NCBI GenBank assembly: GCA_910591455.2
Contig: OU342823.1
Coordinates: 2,867,501-2,931,500 of the forward strand
DNA length: 64,000 bases
Direction: 5' to 3'
Source of the DNA: Pholis gunnellus
Lineage: Eukaryota; Chordata; Actinopteri; Perciformes; Pholidae
Shown piece after piece: positions 46,036-57,126 of the stretch; position 1 is the first letter of the stretch; each line of letters opens with the position of its first letter. The notes below the pieces were generated by a model that was not told where the DNA came from, made no database searches, and was given only the letters and a program-made list of their open reading frames with translations. Made by a program: the position numbers and the translations under genes.

Positions 46036-46872
46036 CTAGAGCGCCTGCTCTATGGGTGCTGAGGATCTAGGCAATTTCATCTGAATCTTATACTCGGAAG
46101 ACAGACCTGTTTTTGCTTCATGCACCGTAGAGCAAATTTCACTGGTGGAAAGCATGGTGAGTACAGCTGAAACAACAACGCTCAGGATTAAATCAACTCA
46201 ACATAAACAATACTTGTCTTTCTTAATTAAACCAGAAGATGTTGACGTCACTAATAAAACATGCTATTCATAAACAAGCCTAAAATAGTAAGTGTTTGTA
46301 ATCCAACATTAATATGGCACACCGGCTAAACAAAAAAAACGGCAAGCCCGGTTAGTGCAAGTACATACAATTTTAAATGGGGCATATTTACTGTCATTTC
46401 CTCAGCCCTAATTCTGACAAAAGCGCTACAGTCAACATTTTTTGGAGGCATTTTAAATGATATAAGGGGCTCACACTTTGACAGGTCACTAGTTTCACTA
46501 CACTCCGGAAAATGCAAGCGTCCACTTGCCCTCCAAAATCAATTTTTGAGGGATTAAAAAGAAGCAATTCATCCCCAGACACTGACACAATTTTGACATT
46601 TCACTGTCGTTTTTTCGGTGTTTTTTGGCAAAGAATCAGGCCTGCTGACCATGTCACATGGGTGAGTGCCACCTCTCAATTACAGCGAAAGAGGGAAATG
46701 ACAGGATGAAGCGCAAAGACACTGCGCTATTCATTTCTGCAGATTACTCTTCAATATCAGCCGACAGATTAGCCGAGAGAGCCCTGCACAAATAGTCCCA
46801 ATTGTGGCTGTCTGCACTGCAAAGTGTGTGGTCATTACCTCAGAGGCAAGAGAGTGGACAGATACAAGCTCC

Positions 46873-46874
<2 letters not shown>
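46036..46874. other. No gene seen; unassigned DNA
   Basis: GC-balanced around 46500-46860, with no domain in the small frames. Confidence 0.5.

Positions 46875-46921
<47 letters not shown>
46875..46921 (+). repeat. (TG)n microsatellite
   Basis: About 23 TG units. Confidence 0.98.
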
Positions 46922-46922
<1 letters not shown>

Positions 46923-47153
46923 TGAGTGTGGCAAGCCTCAAAGTGTAACCCAGAGACACAGATTGTGTGGACATTAAATGGCTTTAAATTGCCCTTCCGG
47001 CCATCAGGCGCTGCAGTCATGGTTTCCAGGTGATGTCCGGTTATCTCCATGGAGACATGTCGTTAAGGGGTAGTCGTTAGGTTCCTGGTAGCCAAGGTCT
47101 CTGTGTGGAGATAATGAGATTCAAGATGACATGACAGCCCGGATGGTCTAATG
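46922..47153. other. Unassigned spacer
   Basis: No feature seen. Confidence 0.4.
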
Positions 47154-47240
47154 TAGTGCTTCTCAAATGGCAGGGTTGAGACCCGAAGAGGGTCGAGAGA
47201 AGCTTTCAGAGGGTCACGGGAAACGACAACATGAGCTTTA
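47154..47240 (+). mobile_element. hAT-like terminus
   Basis: TAGTGCTTCTCAAATGGCAG followed by GACCCGAAGAGGGTCGAGAG and CAGAGGGTCACGGG. Such ends, with CAGTGxTTCTCAA and a phrase about a GGGTCGCG core, are typical of Charlie-type hAT elements (family knowledge). The opposite end was not found, so length is unknown. Confidence 0.5.
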
Positions 47241-47480
47241 CACTATATATTCCATTTTAACCTCTCACACAAACCTATATTCAGTGGAGAACCAAAATAA
47301 CCTGCACAATGGTTGCTTTTTTAAAAGTAAAAATAAAAAGTGTTACTATGTAAAGTCGGTGTGTCTTTACATCCTGACAGCTATCAATAAATTAAATGCT
47401 CTGACAAAAAGAAATATTGTATCTGTGGCTGTAAGAAGCTAATGATTGGACGGCATATACCTGCCTTTTTCCCGACCTGC
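47241..47480. other. Unassigned, perhaps interior of the hAT-like element
   Basis: AT-rich with no coding content. Confidence 0.35.
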
Positions 47481-47539
<59 letters not shown>

Positions 47540-47540
47540 G
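47481..47540 (+). repeat. (GATA)n microsatellite
   Basis: About 15 tandem GATA units. The TIYLS-like repeat peptides on the minus strand are artefacts. Confidence 0.98.
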
Positions 47541-47565
47541 AATAGATGAGCCCTTCTCGTTGTTT

Positions 47566-47606
47566 GGCTACATCGACATGCTCCGCTAGTGCATGTCGAT
47601 GTAGCC
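47566..47606. repeat. Perfect 15-bp inverted repeat at the SINE 5' end
   Basis: GGCTACATCGACATG (47566-47580) and CATGTCGATGTAGCC (47592-47606) are exact reverse complements around an 11-nt loop. The right arm is SINE body, so the left arm is an inverted duplicate of it. Confidence 0.95.
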
Positions 47607-47830
47607 TTGGACAAGACACAACCCCCAAGTTGCTGAAGCTGTGCCTACGGTGTGTGAAAGTTAGGTTAGGTTAGTTAATGTCCTGATGGGCAGGTGACCC
47701 GTTGCATGGTAGCCCCTGGCATCGGTGTATTGATGGGTTTTGAATGGGTGAATGAATGTGTAGTGTTGAAGCACTTTGAGTGGTCGTATTACAAGAAAAA
47801 GCACTGTACAAGTCCATTTACCATACTATG
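47592..47830 (+). mobile_element. tRNA-derived SINE, 5'-truncated
   Basis: Starts in the body (CATGTCGATGTAGCCTTGG), continues with ACCCCCAAGTTGCTGAAGCT, GTCCTGATGGGCAGG, GAATGGGTGAATGAATGTG, GCACTTTGAGTGGTCG and ends CAAGTCCATTTACCATAC. The tRNA head is missing and is replaced by the inverted arm. It belongs with the copies at 29995 and 18946. Confidence 0.8.
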
Positions 47831-48184
47831 ACAACAAAGCTCTCATCTCATCCTTCAGCAGTATAGTCAAGCAGTCAGTCAGTGTGCTCGGTCTTTTCCC
47901 GATTGGATACTTTTAAAAATAGCTTACAAGCTAGCTTTTATGTTAAGTTATCTATAAAATTGAGTAGTATGTTTTCTGGAAAGTTGTAAGGCTGGTGTTG
48001 TGTAGAATACTGTTTTCCCTTACTTAAACCTGAGTCAACGTTTATCCCTCACCCTAACCACAAGGGGAGGGGCTGTCATTGGGAACAGGAACAGGTATCA
48101 AACATTCAAAAACCATCAAACATTCAAATTAACAAGGCTAATGCTAACAGCTGACAGTAGCTAGCAGTGACCGCGTTGCTTTAG
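47831..48184. other. No gene seen; unassigned DNA
   Basis: No recognised repeat. Confidence 0.5.
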
Positions 48185-48330
48185 CTGGTGGCTCTAGATG
48201 AAAAGTCAGGGGAACGCCAACGTTATTAGGATACACCTTCTGGGAAACATGAATCTTGTGGCAATCGGTGTATCTGACGAAGACATTCTGATTATAGAAT
48301 TACAATAGGTCATCTGAATCATCAGGTCCG
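48185..48330 (+). repeat. Dispersed family F9, copy 2 (partial)
   Basis: TAGATGAAAAGTCAGGGGAA, AACGTTATTAGGATACACCT and GGGAAACATGAAT, as at 34350-34605. It ends before the CCATCCAATAG part. Confidence 0.6.
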
Positions 48331-48374
48331 TGTGATATCTCCAAAAAAGTTATACTTCGTTTTTTCATGTGTTT

Positions 48375-48765
48375 TACTTCGAAAGGCTGCAACACGAGAC
48401 AGTTTTCGCTAGTTACATGAATATGGTCTTTTCCCAATAAAAGTTCGACTTCACAGGAAACAACTTTAGGCAACAGAGCTACTTAGGAAATATCGTAAAA
48501 TACTTAGTTAGGTTTAGGTAAAGATCGTCGTTTGGCTTTGAATAACTACAGAAGTGACATTACTGAAGTACGCTACATGACAAATAAATCAACGTTTACT
48601 TCTTGTTTCACACAGGAAACAAACAGCGGCCTCCTGGCTGAAAGATTGCTGTTTGTTGAACCCATGCACATCCATCTCCCAACCTGACCTGTGTGTGCTC
48701 TTGCGGTCTTTATAGTTCTTTGTTCATGATTATGTGGATAACATACGCCTTTAGTCGTACACACA
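48375..48765 (+). repeat. Dispersed family F1, copy 4 (longest)
   Basis: GAAAGGCTGCAACACGAGAC, GACTTCACAGGAAACAACTT, GTTAGGTTTAGGTAAAGATC, ACAAACAGCGGCCTCCTGGC, and GTGGATAACATACG occur in the same order as at 13240-13545. No coding content. Confidence 0.8.
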
Positions 48766-49059
48766 GTCTGTGCGAGGACACTACCTGAATGCCACTAAGC
48801 GATCTGTTTGTATTTTTTTTTGGATACATCTTGAAATAGATACAAAATAAACTTTCACGGTGTATTCGCATTCAGCTTTAATTGAGTTGCCTCTCGATGC
48901 AGTGTATAGGTCGAGGGCTTTTATTGTGAAAGGTCAGAACCGAATGAGTGAGGCTGTTATGTGCTGCTGTTGACAATGGGGAATTAATAAATGGTTTGAC
49001 ATTATTGTATTAACTACATGAAGTATAGGCATTGTGGATCACCTTGCTTGAGTAACACA
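48766..49059. other. Unassigned spacer
   Basis: No feature seen. Confidence 0.4.
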
Positions 49060-49079
49060 AACACACACACACACACACA
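49060..49079. repeat. (AC)n microsatellite, short
   Basis: About ten AC units. Confidence 0.93.
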
Positions 49080-49369
49080 TATCAATGGAGTAGGCAGTCC
49101 CTCAAGGTATTCCAGACTGCATTTTGAACCTTTAAATACTTAATGCCTCTCTGTGTACAATTTTCCTACTGTTAGCAACAGAAAAGACATTGTGGTCCCG
49201 CAGATTCGCCCTACAGCACCATCAAAATAACTTGTAAAAAAACGCTCTAATCCACATTAGTAACAGTAGCAGCAGCAGAAGTATTTCAGCAGCTTCACAC
49301 TGCACAAATCAAAAACTAGCTCCCAACATCCGGCATATAGAGTTTAAAGGGAAGGGTAATGTAAAAATG
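49080..49369. other. Unassigned DNA
   Basis: No feature seen. Confidence 0.4.
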
Positions 49370-50160
49370 CACAGTTTAAACAATGACCAAAATGAGAATT
49401 AGAGGAAAAATCCCAATTTGCAGGCCCAACAAAGCACTGCAAGGACAGACGAGGGCTCTTGTAAATAAAATCCATAGGGAATCTTAGCCAGTAGCCTCCA
49501 GCAGATAGATGCTCTCTATTGGTAGTGTTTGATTCCCGGCTCCTTCCCATTCCCCCGCCCCTGTGCAAACCCCTTCATACACTGCGGCCCTTTTTATTTA
49601 TGTCATTACTTAAAACCAGCCAGTGATATTACGGAAACGGGGCCTATATAACCTATTTTACAGCAGGGCTTATTGTATGGCTCGGAGGAGAAAGTGGGAA
49701 TTAAGAGAGAGAGGGGGAGGAAAGGAAAGGAAGGAAGGGTGAGATGAGGAGAAAAGCAGGACCTTTAATCCAGTGGAGGCTCCCAGCAAATACCTGTCTC
49801 TGTGATGTTTTTATTGTGATAATAACGGCAGCATCGCAGTGGATTTGTCCTGATCTTGTAAAATTATAAATATTGATTTTCGAGATGGGAGAGGGGATTT
49901 TGATTTGCGAAGGGGAGAGCCGTCTCTTTCTGAAAGCCACGATAACGGACCATGTTGATGGAAGTGTGGATCAGTCTTGATGCTGAATTTTCCACCCGGT
50001 CTCGGAGGAAAAGGAAGCGATCGAGTTTTCTATAGAGTCTGTTTAATGTTGTATACTGGCTTTTGTCTTTCTCATTTCCTGCTCTGTGACAGGGCTCAGT
50101 TCTGACTGTTAACAGAGATATTGTTTTGCAAAGAAAACACATTATGAAAATAAACACTCC
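49370..50160. other. Long repeat-free block; possible CNE cluster
   Basis: Contains CCCTTTTTATTTATGTCATT, ATTATAAATATTGATTTTCG and GCCACGATAACGGACCATGT. About 800 bp without a recognised transposon or long microsatellite, unusual here. Minus frames of 79 and 97 aa (49701-50157) have no domain. Enhancer role is inferred from texture alone. Confidence 0.27.
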
Positions 50161-51289
50161 GCCTTAAACAAGACATATTATTTTCATGTCCACGTTCCTA
50201 CTTGTATTGTTGGTTTTTACCAGAACATGTGTACATGCTTCATTGTTAAAAAACACTATTTTTCTCATTCTGTCTGTGTGCATAGCTCTATATTGACCCT
50301 CTGTCTGAAACACTGTTTTAGTGCCCGTCTCTCACCCCTCTCAGTCTTCTCTGATTGGTCAGTGTTTCTGGTCTTACACATCCACGCTGTAGGCTAAATT
50401 GCAACCCAGGAACCACTGCAATTTACAACGCCGGAACTCCAAAAAGAAGAAGACGTTAACGACAATAACCACTTCTTAACGTTCCACACATGCAGAAGGG
50501 AATCTGGTGTGAAATCAGGGAGAAATTAATAAAGTAGCAACCAAGATTTTAGGTTGTCCTGATGTTTTGCTGCTGTAAATACTGTTATTATTATGTCTCT
50601 GTCACATAATGTTGGCTTAGTATTTATGTATAAAAGCAGTTGTCCGTCTTTGTGTTGAGTATGTAATGTTAACACCTACAGTGTTAAATAAATAAATATA
50701 ACACTTTATTTAAGACAATGAAATATAAATTATACAAAAAGCACAGTAGCAAAGATATGACGCGTAGTACAATCTGTTTCCTTTCAACAGTACTGAGACC
50801 TTAAAAGGGGATAAAAAGAGTCTTTGGGAAATGGGTAATTTGTTAAAACACTTTAGATTATTTTTACTGATAATTATCTGTTTTATAATTTGCAAATAAA
50901 GATCTTTTCACAAAATGATTTAATAAATGTATGTAAACAGACAGTAATAGTATTATCAAATACTTCCTCTCATACTATACTGCTCAAAGGTTATCGTATA
51001 TTTTAAGCAATTTCCACCATCATGGAAAACTAATATTCATTACAGAAACCAAAAAAAACCTCAAATTCAATATTGATAGAGTGTGAAATCCTATTGAAAT
51101 GCTGAATTGGCATTAAGCTGCGGCTTCCCAGAGACCGCAAAAGATTCTTTAGTTGAAATGGTGTCAATGATGGATGGTACTGACCAGATGACGTTTTAGG
51201 AAACGTGTCGCTTAAATATGCATTCACATCCAGATCTGTACACACTTTGGTCCATCCAATGTCAATCTTCACCTTTGACTGCAAGAGGA
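50161..51289. other. No gene seen; unassigned AT-rich DNA
   Basis: An ATAAATAAATATAACAC patch near 50690. No recognised repeat. Confidence 0.5.
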
Positions 51290-51965
51290 AGTCCCCCCTT
51301 TATGTCCAAAGTCTTATTGACATAACCTGCTAGGAACTGTGCAAACCACGATCTGAGCCACTTGGCCTGTTCTGTCGTCCCCGTGCTGCCATTATTTGCT
51401 TTTCTGTAGCACTCTCCTCAGATGGAGGGGGAATGTTTGACCAACTTGACCCGTTGTCTCAGAAGCGCCCCAAATATTGAAACAGCAGGATGTAATCCCA
51501 GATTTGGAGTGGGATACATTCTGTTAAATGTTTGCCCAGCCACAAATCGCGGAGGGCGTTGCCAAGTGGCACTGAGACAGATGATACCACTGGGCCGGAA
51601 CAATCGAGCGAGAGGGGGAGTGTGGTCGGGCATTTGGATAAGAGTGCCGGGGAGGAGTGAGGGGAATGACACAGCGGCTGTTTGAAAAAGAGTCATTCAT
51701 GGAAGGACGGATCAGCGGGCAGGCCAAGCAGAGCCACGGAGAGATTGCTGGTGCTGCTTCCGTGGCCTGACGTTTCCTGGCTGTGCCCGTATGTGCTCTC
51801 ATGGGGGCTCCCAAAAGCCTTTGGGCTGCCTCCCAAAAAAGCCCTCAAACTCATCCCCCGAGCACTTCCCGCTGTGACAAGGACAAGGTGGTTCAGCCAC
51901 CTGCGCCAAACACACCCAGGCCGACGCCAAACTGCCACTCTACAGCCAACCGTTTGTGCCATTGT
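51290..51965. other. GC-balanced repeat-free block; possible CNE or cryptic exon
   Basis: Six overlapping frames of 63-101 aa on both strands cover 51418-51987, a sign of GC-rich stop-poor sequence rather than of one coding frame. No domain, signal peptide or convincing splice sites. It may be conserved non-coding DNA. An exon is possible but unsupported. Confidence 0.25.
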
Positions 51966-52575
51966 AAACCATAGTGTTCCAGCATAGCCATAGATTCCTG
52001 TGAATTGTTACTTTTAAGACCTAACCCCACTCCTTCATATTCCTTTTGGGAGAACACTATTTGCAACATTTCCCTACTAATTATAATCTTCCGTTCAGTT
52101 TCCTTGTTCCATTAAACATAATTAAACTTCTATGGTACTGAAATAGTAACAGGATAATTCCACTTTATTGTAACCTCCGTCTTGGCGGGGATTCTTTTCA
52201 AGAAATGACAAACAGGAAAAGTAAAGTCTTCCTTTGTAAAATTATAAACGAAAAAGAAAGAATGACCTGCAATGCACTTCAGCTCCTGCAGATTAACACT
52301 GCAGCGAGAACCAAGTGAAGCTTGCCTCCCAAGAGTTGAGGTGAGCATCAACTTCGGCCCTCGAGGTACAACAAAGTGCTTCCCAACCACGGTCTGGATC
52401 AAGCAAGAATGATTATCACCTGTGTTCCCATAATTAAACTTGGTGCCTTTTAATGCAGCTATATTGTATGGTGCGGGGGATTAGGGGTGCGTGACCTCAA
52501 AAGGTCTGGTATCTGCTGGTCTGGTCCGTCATTCCAAATCTTTAATGTTTCTCGATAAATTACCGTTGTGACAGT
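51966..52575. other. No gene seen; unassigned DNA
   Basis: A 90-aa minus frame (52130-52402) has no domain. Confidence 0.45.
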
Positions 52576-53021
52576 GACTACGTTTGAATGCACCAAATTT
52601 TCCGGTTATCGCCCATATTCTGAAAAAGACAATATTCTTAATAACCTGTTAACTTGCTAATAAAACAATAATTTTCCGCTAATATTTATGTTCACATGCA
52701 GCCGTGGATATTCTCATTAACATAAAATGACCCCATGACATATCCTCTTCATCAGTGAATCCCACATGAACTCCATTCTCTTCTTTGTTTGGCGGGTCTT
52801 AGCATATCGTTTCTCACGTCAAAATATGAGAAAGTGGAACGACAGGAGCCGCTTGTGCCATTTTGCTTCTTTGCGTTACAAAATAGTTTTTTTCAAAGAT
52901 TTCAAAGTTTGGCTTGTTGGACTGTGTGAATGCAGCCTCCCTCTTTTATTCAACCACCTTCTTGAAAAGGTCGGCGTTGAAATATTTGCGCATATCTAAA
53001 AACCTGTTGATGTCCAAGTCC

Positions 53022-53029
53022 TTCATAAT
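53022..53029. repeat. hAT target-site duplication, left copy
   Basis: TTCATAAT, repeated exactly at 54233-54240. Eight bases is the diagnostic hAT length. Confidence 0.9.
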
Positions 53030-53251
53030 TAGGGTTGGGTACCGAAACCCGGTGCCAATATGGCACCGTTACCTATACGACCGGTACCTACCGGACCGAA
53101 ACGCAACGCAGATTTCAGTGCTTCTTTTCGGTGCCTGAGCCGATTGAAATACTTTTTTTAACACTACTCTGATGACTCCGTCCTGGCAGCAGGTAATGAT
53201 AGCTACCGTTTGTTAGCTAGCTAGCTAGCCATCAACCTTTTAACAGAGAAA

Positions 53252-53296
53252 ATGCCGAAAGGTAAACGGTCAGAAGTGTGGCTGTTTTTATTTTGA
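53252..53296 (+). pseudogene. Start of a hAT transposase (BED finger) remnant
   Basis: A 14-codon frame reads MPKGKRSEVWLFLF then stop. In hAT transposases, a basic start followed by S.VW.(Y/H)F opens the BED zinc finger (family knowledge). The cysteine and histidine part does not follow, so the frame is broken at once and the protein is lost by internal deletion. Confidence 0.5.
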
Positions 53297-53854
53297 AAGT
53301 CCGTTGCTCACTGGCAGCGGTGGAGGAATGGAGACTACTGGACATCGCTGCGGTAAAGTCAGCAGACACTCAGGTCTCCGTGGTGAACTCAGCAGACACT
53401 TACATGTTAGTGACCTATACGCTGAAATTCACGGTAAACGCATTCAAACGGCACAGATCGGGAGCGAGCGAAGGACTTTGAAAGTTAGCGGAAAGATTAA
53501 ACGTGAGACAACATCCGGTTTCTTCAGAGGAACATCCGGTTTTCAGAATAAGATGCCAACAAAGTATGAATTAAATTCACATTAAGTATAAAACATGCTA
53601 CCTGCATCTCGTGAGTTAAAGGGAAAATACACCTACATTGTGCGTAAGTGTGTCTTTATTCTTTGATCGCTGGGTAACCATCATCACCTCTGAGTTACAG
53701 CATTATATTGATGAACAGTAGAGCTGCATTCACATGCTCTGTCATGAAGACGACACACATTTAGATGAAACGTGCTCAAACATTGTATTCCTGTTGCACA
53801 GCAGTGGAACGTTTCACATGAAGTCACACACTGAGCACAGATAGTGAAGAGATA

Positions 53855-54077
53855 GAACTGCTACTGTGTAAAGGGAATACTGCTGTTAAAAAGAACCTTA
53901 TTTGTTTAAAGTGTTTGCAAACCAAATGTTATTGCACTTTTGTTCATATAGCAGTACTTTTAAAATAAAAGTGCACAATACACCACCTTTGAATTAATTA
54001 TTGAACTTTGCCATAACAATGAGATTAATCGCAAAAAATCCATGCGATTAAAAATTGTAATCGTTGCCCAGCACTAA
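53855..54077 (+). repeat. Dispersed family F6, copy 2, inside the hAT
   Basis: Near-identical to 35950-36181 from GAACTGCTACTGTGTAAAGG onward. It ends ATCGTTGCCCAGCACTA. Either nested in the hAT or a part of its interior that occurs elsewhere too. Confidence 0.85.
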
Positions 54078-54232
54078 TATGTATAGTATACTTTAAACAG
54101 TTAAATATATTGTTAAATTTGACTTGGCAATAAAAAAAGCATCGGTTCAGGCACCGTTTAGGCACCGGTATCGTTTTAAAAGTATCGTTTTAGCACCGGT
54201 TTCGGAAAAAACCCAAACGATACCCATCCCTA

Positions 54233-54240
54233 TTCATAAT
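54233..54240. repeat. hAT target-site duplication, right copy
   Basis: TTCATAAT, identical to 53022-53029. Confidence 0.9.
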
Positions 54241-54560
54241 GCTTAATTAGGAGTGCTTCTCCATCTTCTTTTCCTTTAGGCGTCTCTTCTCCAGCTTTCC
54301 GAAATGTTGGCTGGTCGATTTTACACACAGAGCTGCTCGTAAACAGGAAAGAGGTTGTGTGGCGTGAAGTGGCGTTAAAAAACAACAACATTGAGCCGCA
54401 TATTCTGAATGCATTGTATACATGTCCAAAGAATGCTCGTAAAACCAGAATAATATTGGCATATCCCACATGTTATATTAAAAAAATGCCTAAATTCTGC
54501 TTCTGGTACGCAAGATTAACCAGAAAAAAGTTACTACTTTGCCATAATGTGATTATGCAT

Positions 54561-55379
54561 GTGGGGAAAAGAAAAACACCTCATGGAAATGTGACTTCCT
54601 AAGCACAAAACTGCAGAAGATCTATGCACCCAGAAGCCTTTAGTCTCTCTGACTTGTGGGTGATCTATGGCTCTTTTCCATCTGTATTCGTAGCTTGCTG
54701 TTGCATGAACGTGTGTTTTCACCTGATTTAGAACTGTAAAGTGGAATCTTTGTTGGCTGTATTTAAAATTTGCTGCAAATAAAAGTCCCAAACTTTCCAT
54801 GTGTTCTACCTAATTCTAACTGGTCATCAACTACACAACCTCCAAAGGAACTTATATTTAAAATCTTGTTTTCTAAATGCACTAGATCTCTGGGAGAACT
54901 GTCCTTTGTGGAGAATTTAAGAATTAAAAGCATTATTTAGTAGAATTTATAACACCCTTAGTGGTGAATAGAGGTGTCACAATAATAAAAGGTAAAATAT
55001 GTTAGTCACAAAATATTTACTGAAGAATGAATTATATGTTTGTAATATGTTTACATGAAGGATGTTATAGGTTACAGTATATTGACATATTGAATGTATT
55101 GAAATCATGAATGAATAAACACTGGAGGATTTAAACACTGTAAAGAATGTATTTTAGATTGTAATTGTCATCATCAGTTTACAGTTGTCATCGTTTAATT
55201 AAATACTGTTTTGAATTTGGACCGGATCGAGTTACTTTTTGATGCGCCTGCGCAGAAAGAAGTAAACACAGCAGCGGCCTTGCGATTCCTCCAGTAGCTT
55301 CAGCCTCAACACCTTCCAGTCCATTCCCTGCACAACCAGCAGCCGTCTTCTACCTTGTTAGAGAGGACCTCGCCCTCTG
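54561..55379. other. No gene seen; unassigned AT-rich DNA
   Basis: An 88-aa minus frame (54534-54800) has no domain. Confidence 0.5.
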
Positions 55380-55600
55380 AATGCTAGGCAGCCGTGCATT
55401 AATCAGATCCGACTTGCATATCTGAGTCGCTTAATTGCATGCAGGGAAAATGTCAGAAAGCAAATGAGTCTAACATGTCAATGTGTTAATTCTACTATTG
55501 ATTTCATTGATGCGCCGTTCGCTCTCTCAGCTCATTAAAGCCGACGTGATGACCGCACACCCGCAGACAGAGTTGCTTCAGGATTTTCTTCTTTTTTGGA
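55380..55600. other. Repeat-free block; possible CNE
   Basis: Contains CCGACTTGCATATCTGAGTC, GCTTAATTGCATGCAGGG and CTCATTAAAGCCGACGTGAT, with POU- and homeodomain-like words. Inference only. Confidence 0.25.
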
Positions 55601-56039
55601 GAATGAAGCTATATTTTATATTCAACAGCTGCATTCACATTGACCTTGTTCAATACTGTCTGGTACAAATAACACTAACTATCAGGGTAACATAATATCC
55701 TCAACTAGTGTGAGTAGAATCTAAGGCCAGCCCAACATTTGTGGGGGATGGGATTTTAACTCAACATCATAGCAGATGGATGGGGAAGGGAATGATTCCC
55801 ATGGTTACATAAGCGTCCAAAACGTATCGGGCAGCAAGCGCAAGTGTGCGCCAATAAGTATAATAAATAATACATGTTCTACGGCAAGGAGGCTTGTTCA
55901 TGTGTTTCATAGGCGAAAAAAATATTATAATATAATAAAACAACAGAATTCAAGCTGCAACTGCCGGTGCTGAAAAATAAAGTTGCGAAGTGCCAAAAAC
56001 TGCAGTTCTTCAAATGGCCTCTTGAGGCTGGCTTCGAAA
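55601..56039. other. No gene seen; unassigned DNA
   Basis: No recognised repeat. Confidence 0.5.
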
Positions 56040-56460
56040 GCGAGTCAATCTCCACAGACCCCCATGATATAATGCCCAAGTTTACAGCAGCAATAAACAT
56101 GTTTACAGCCTGGTACAGAAAGTAAAACGCTTTTGGTGATATTAAGGCTTATGTTATGCATAATTAGGGGCCCGGGTGCTTTGAGTGACAGGTCTGCTGT
56201 GTCACCCAAAGCTTCACAGAGGCTCTTCAGAATGGGTGACATTACAGAGGCTAATTGTCCACATATTTTGTACAGGCTGCGGTTGCATTCAGTGTTTCCC
56301 CTAAAAATGTGCGATTTAAAAAGGGTCTTTGAAGGTTTTTTTGTTGAAAGAACTACAGCAGCATCTATGCAGAACCAAGTGACATTTGCAGGTGCGTTTG
56401 CATGGTGTTTAATGTGCTGCAGGCTGCCGTCTGGCTCAGTGTGACCGACAGCTCTGACTT
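56040..56460. other. Repeat-free block; possible CNE
   Basis: Contains GCATAATTAGGGGCCCGGG and GAGGCTAATTGTCCACATAT. The 103-aa plus frame (56133-56444) lacks a domain and no splice context supports it. Candidate conserved non-coding DNA. Confidence 0.25.
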
Positions 56461-56925
56461 TGATACTGACGGTACTGCTTCATGCGAGATTTGACTGGCT
56501 GTATCAGAATAAGGCGGATATCTAACTTTATTCTGTAAAATGATTGAAAAACTTCTTTTCCACCTTTTGGATTGAGATTTTTTTTTTTTTCCTCAAAGGA
56601 CAACACAGGGCATGTGATTTACATAGTGTATATCTATTAATATCAGTTTGATTCAAATCTGGCATGAACTGGTAACAGAATCAAAACGCACTAAATGAAT
56701 ATTTAGGTGAAAACACTTCCATGTTCGGAGTGTTAATGATTACGCAGTTGAAGCTAGAGGTGAGTAGCAGTGGCACAGCTCTGTTTTGATATCACGGATT
56801 TGAACCCTCAGCCCTTCTGATAAGGACTGGTTCTGGTCTGATTGATACCCCGGTATGCCTGATCATTCTGTTCACCACCATCATGTTACTGCTGCACTTT
56901 AAAACACACCGACACTTAAAAATCT

Positions 56926-56928
<3 letters not shown>
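56461..56928. other. No gene seen; T-run
   Basis: A T-run of about 13 at 56578-56590. The rest is unassigned. Confidence 0.5.

Positions 56929-56957
<29 letters not shown>
56929..56957 (+). repeat. (TG)n microsatellite
   Basis: About 14 TG units. Confidence 0.96.
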
Positions 56958-56960
<3 letters not shown>

Positions 56961-57126
56961 AGAGAGACAGAGGGTTGGGAGTGTGGGGGACAAAGAGAAA
57001 TGGAAAAAAGGGCCGGTTGTCATAGCAACTCAGTTTTTCAAGGAGAGTCAACCATTCATTTCCACACTGAAGACTGCAAGGGAACACTTAACTCTGTTCT
57101 TCGCCTAAGGATACTACTTTAAAAGT

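Larger units (their letters stand above)
53030..54232 (+). mobile_element. Complete non-autonomous hAT element, 1203 bp
   Basis: The left end is TAGGGTTGGGTACCGAAACC. The right end on the minus strand is TAGGGATGGGTATCGTTTGG. Both have sub-terminal CCGGTGCC/ACCGGTGC words, and an exact 8-bp duplication flanks them. The interior keeps a start of a BED-type transposase at 53252 but no transposase core, so it depended on an autonomous relative. A copy of family F6 lies inside (53855-54077). It sits within an older F5 element. Confidence 0.9.
52576..54560 (-). mobile_element. TIR element family F5, copy 2, split by a hAT insertion
   Basis: Two segments, 52576-53029 and 54241-54560, together align in reverse to the single-piece copy at 15417-15965. 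Examples on the minus strand are AACGCCGACCTTTTCAAGAA from the left segment, and TTTCCTGTTTACGAGCAGCT with GGACATGTATACA from the right. The 52578 end reads GACTACGTTTGAATGCAC, the terminal word of the family. The interruption coincides exactly with hAT element plus target duplication. Confidence 0.8.

Noticed and set aside
47481..47540. CRISPR-like tandem array
   Set aside because: A simple tetranucleotide repeat without spacers, in a vertebrate genome.
47384..47628. 76- and 78-aa frames with repeated YLSI
   Set aside because: Pure translation of the GATA microsatellite.
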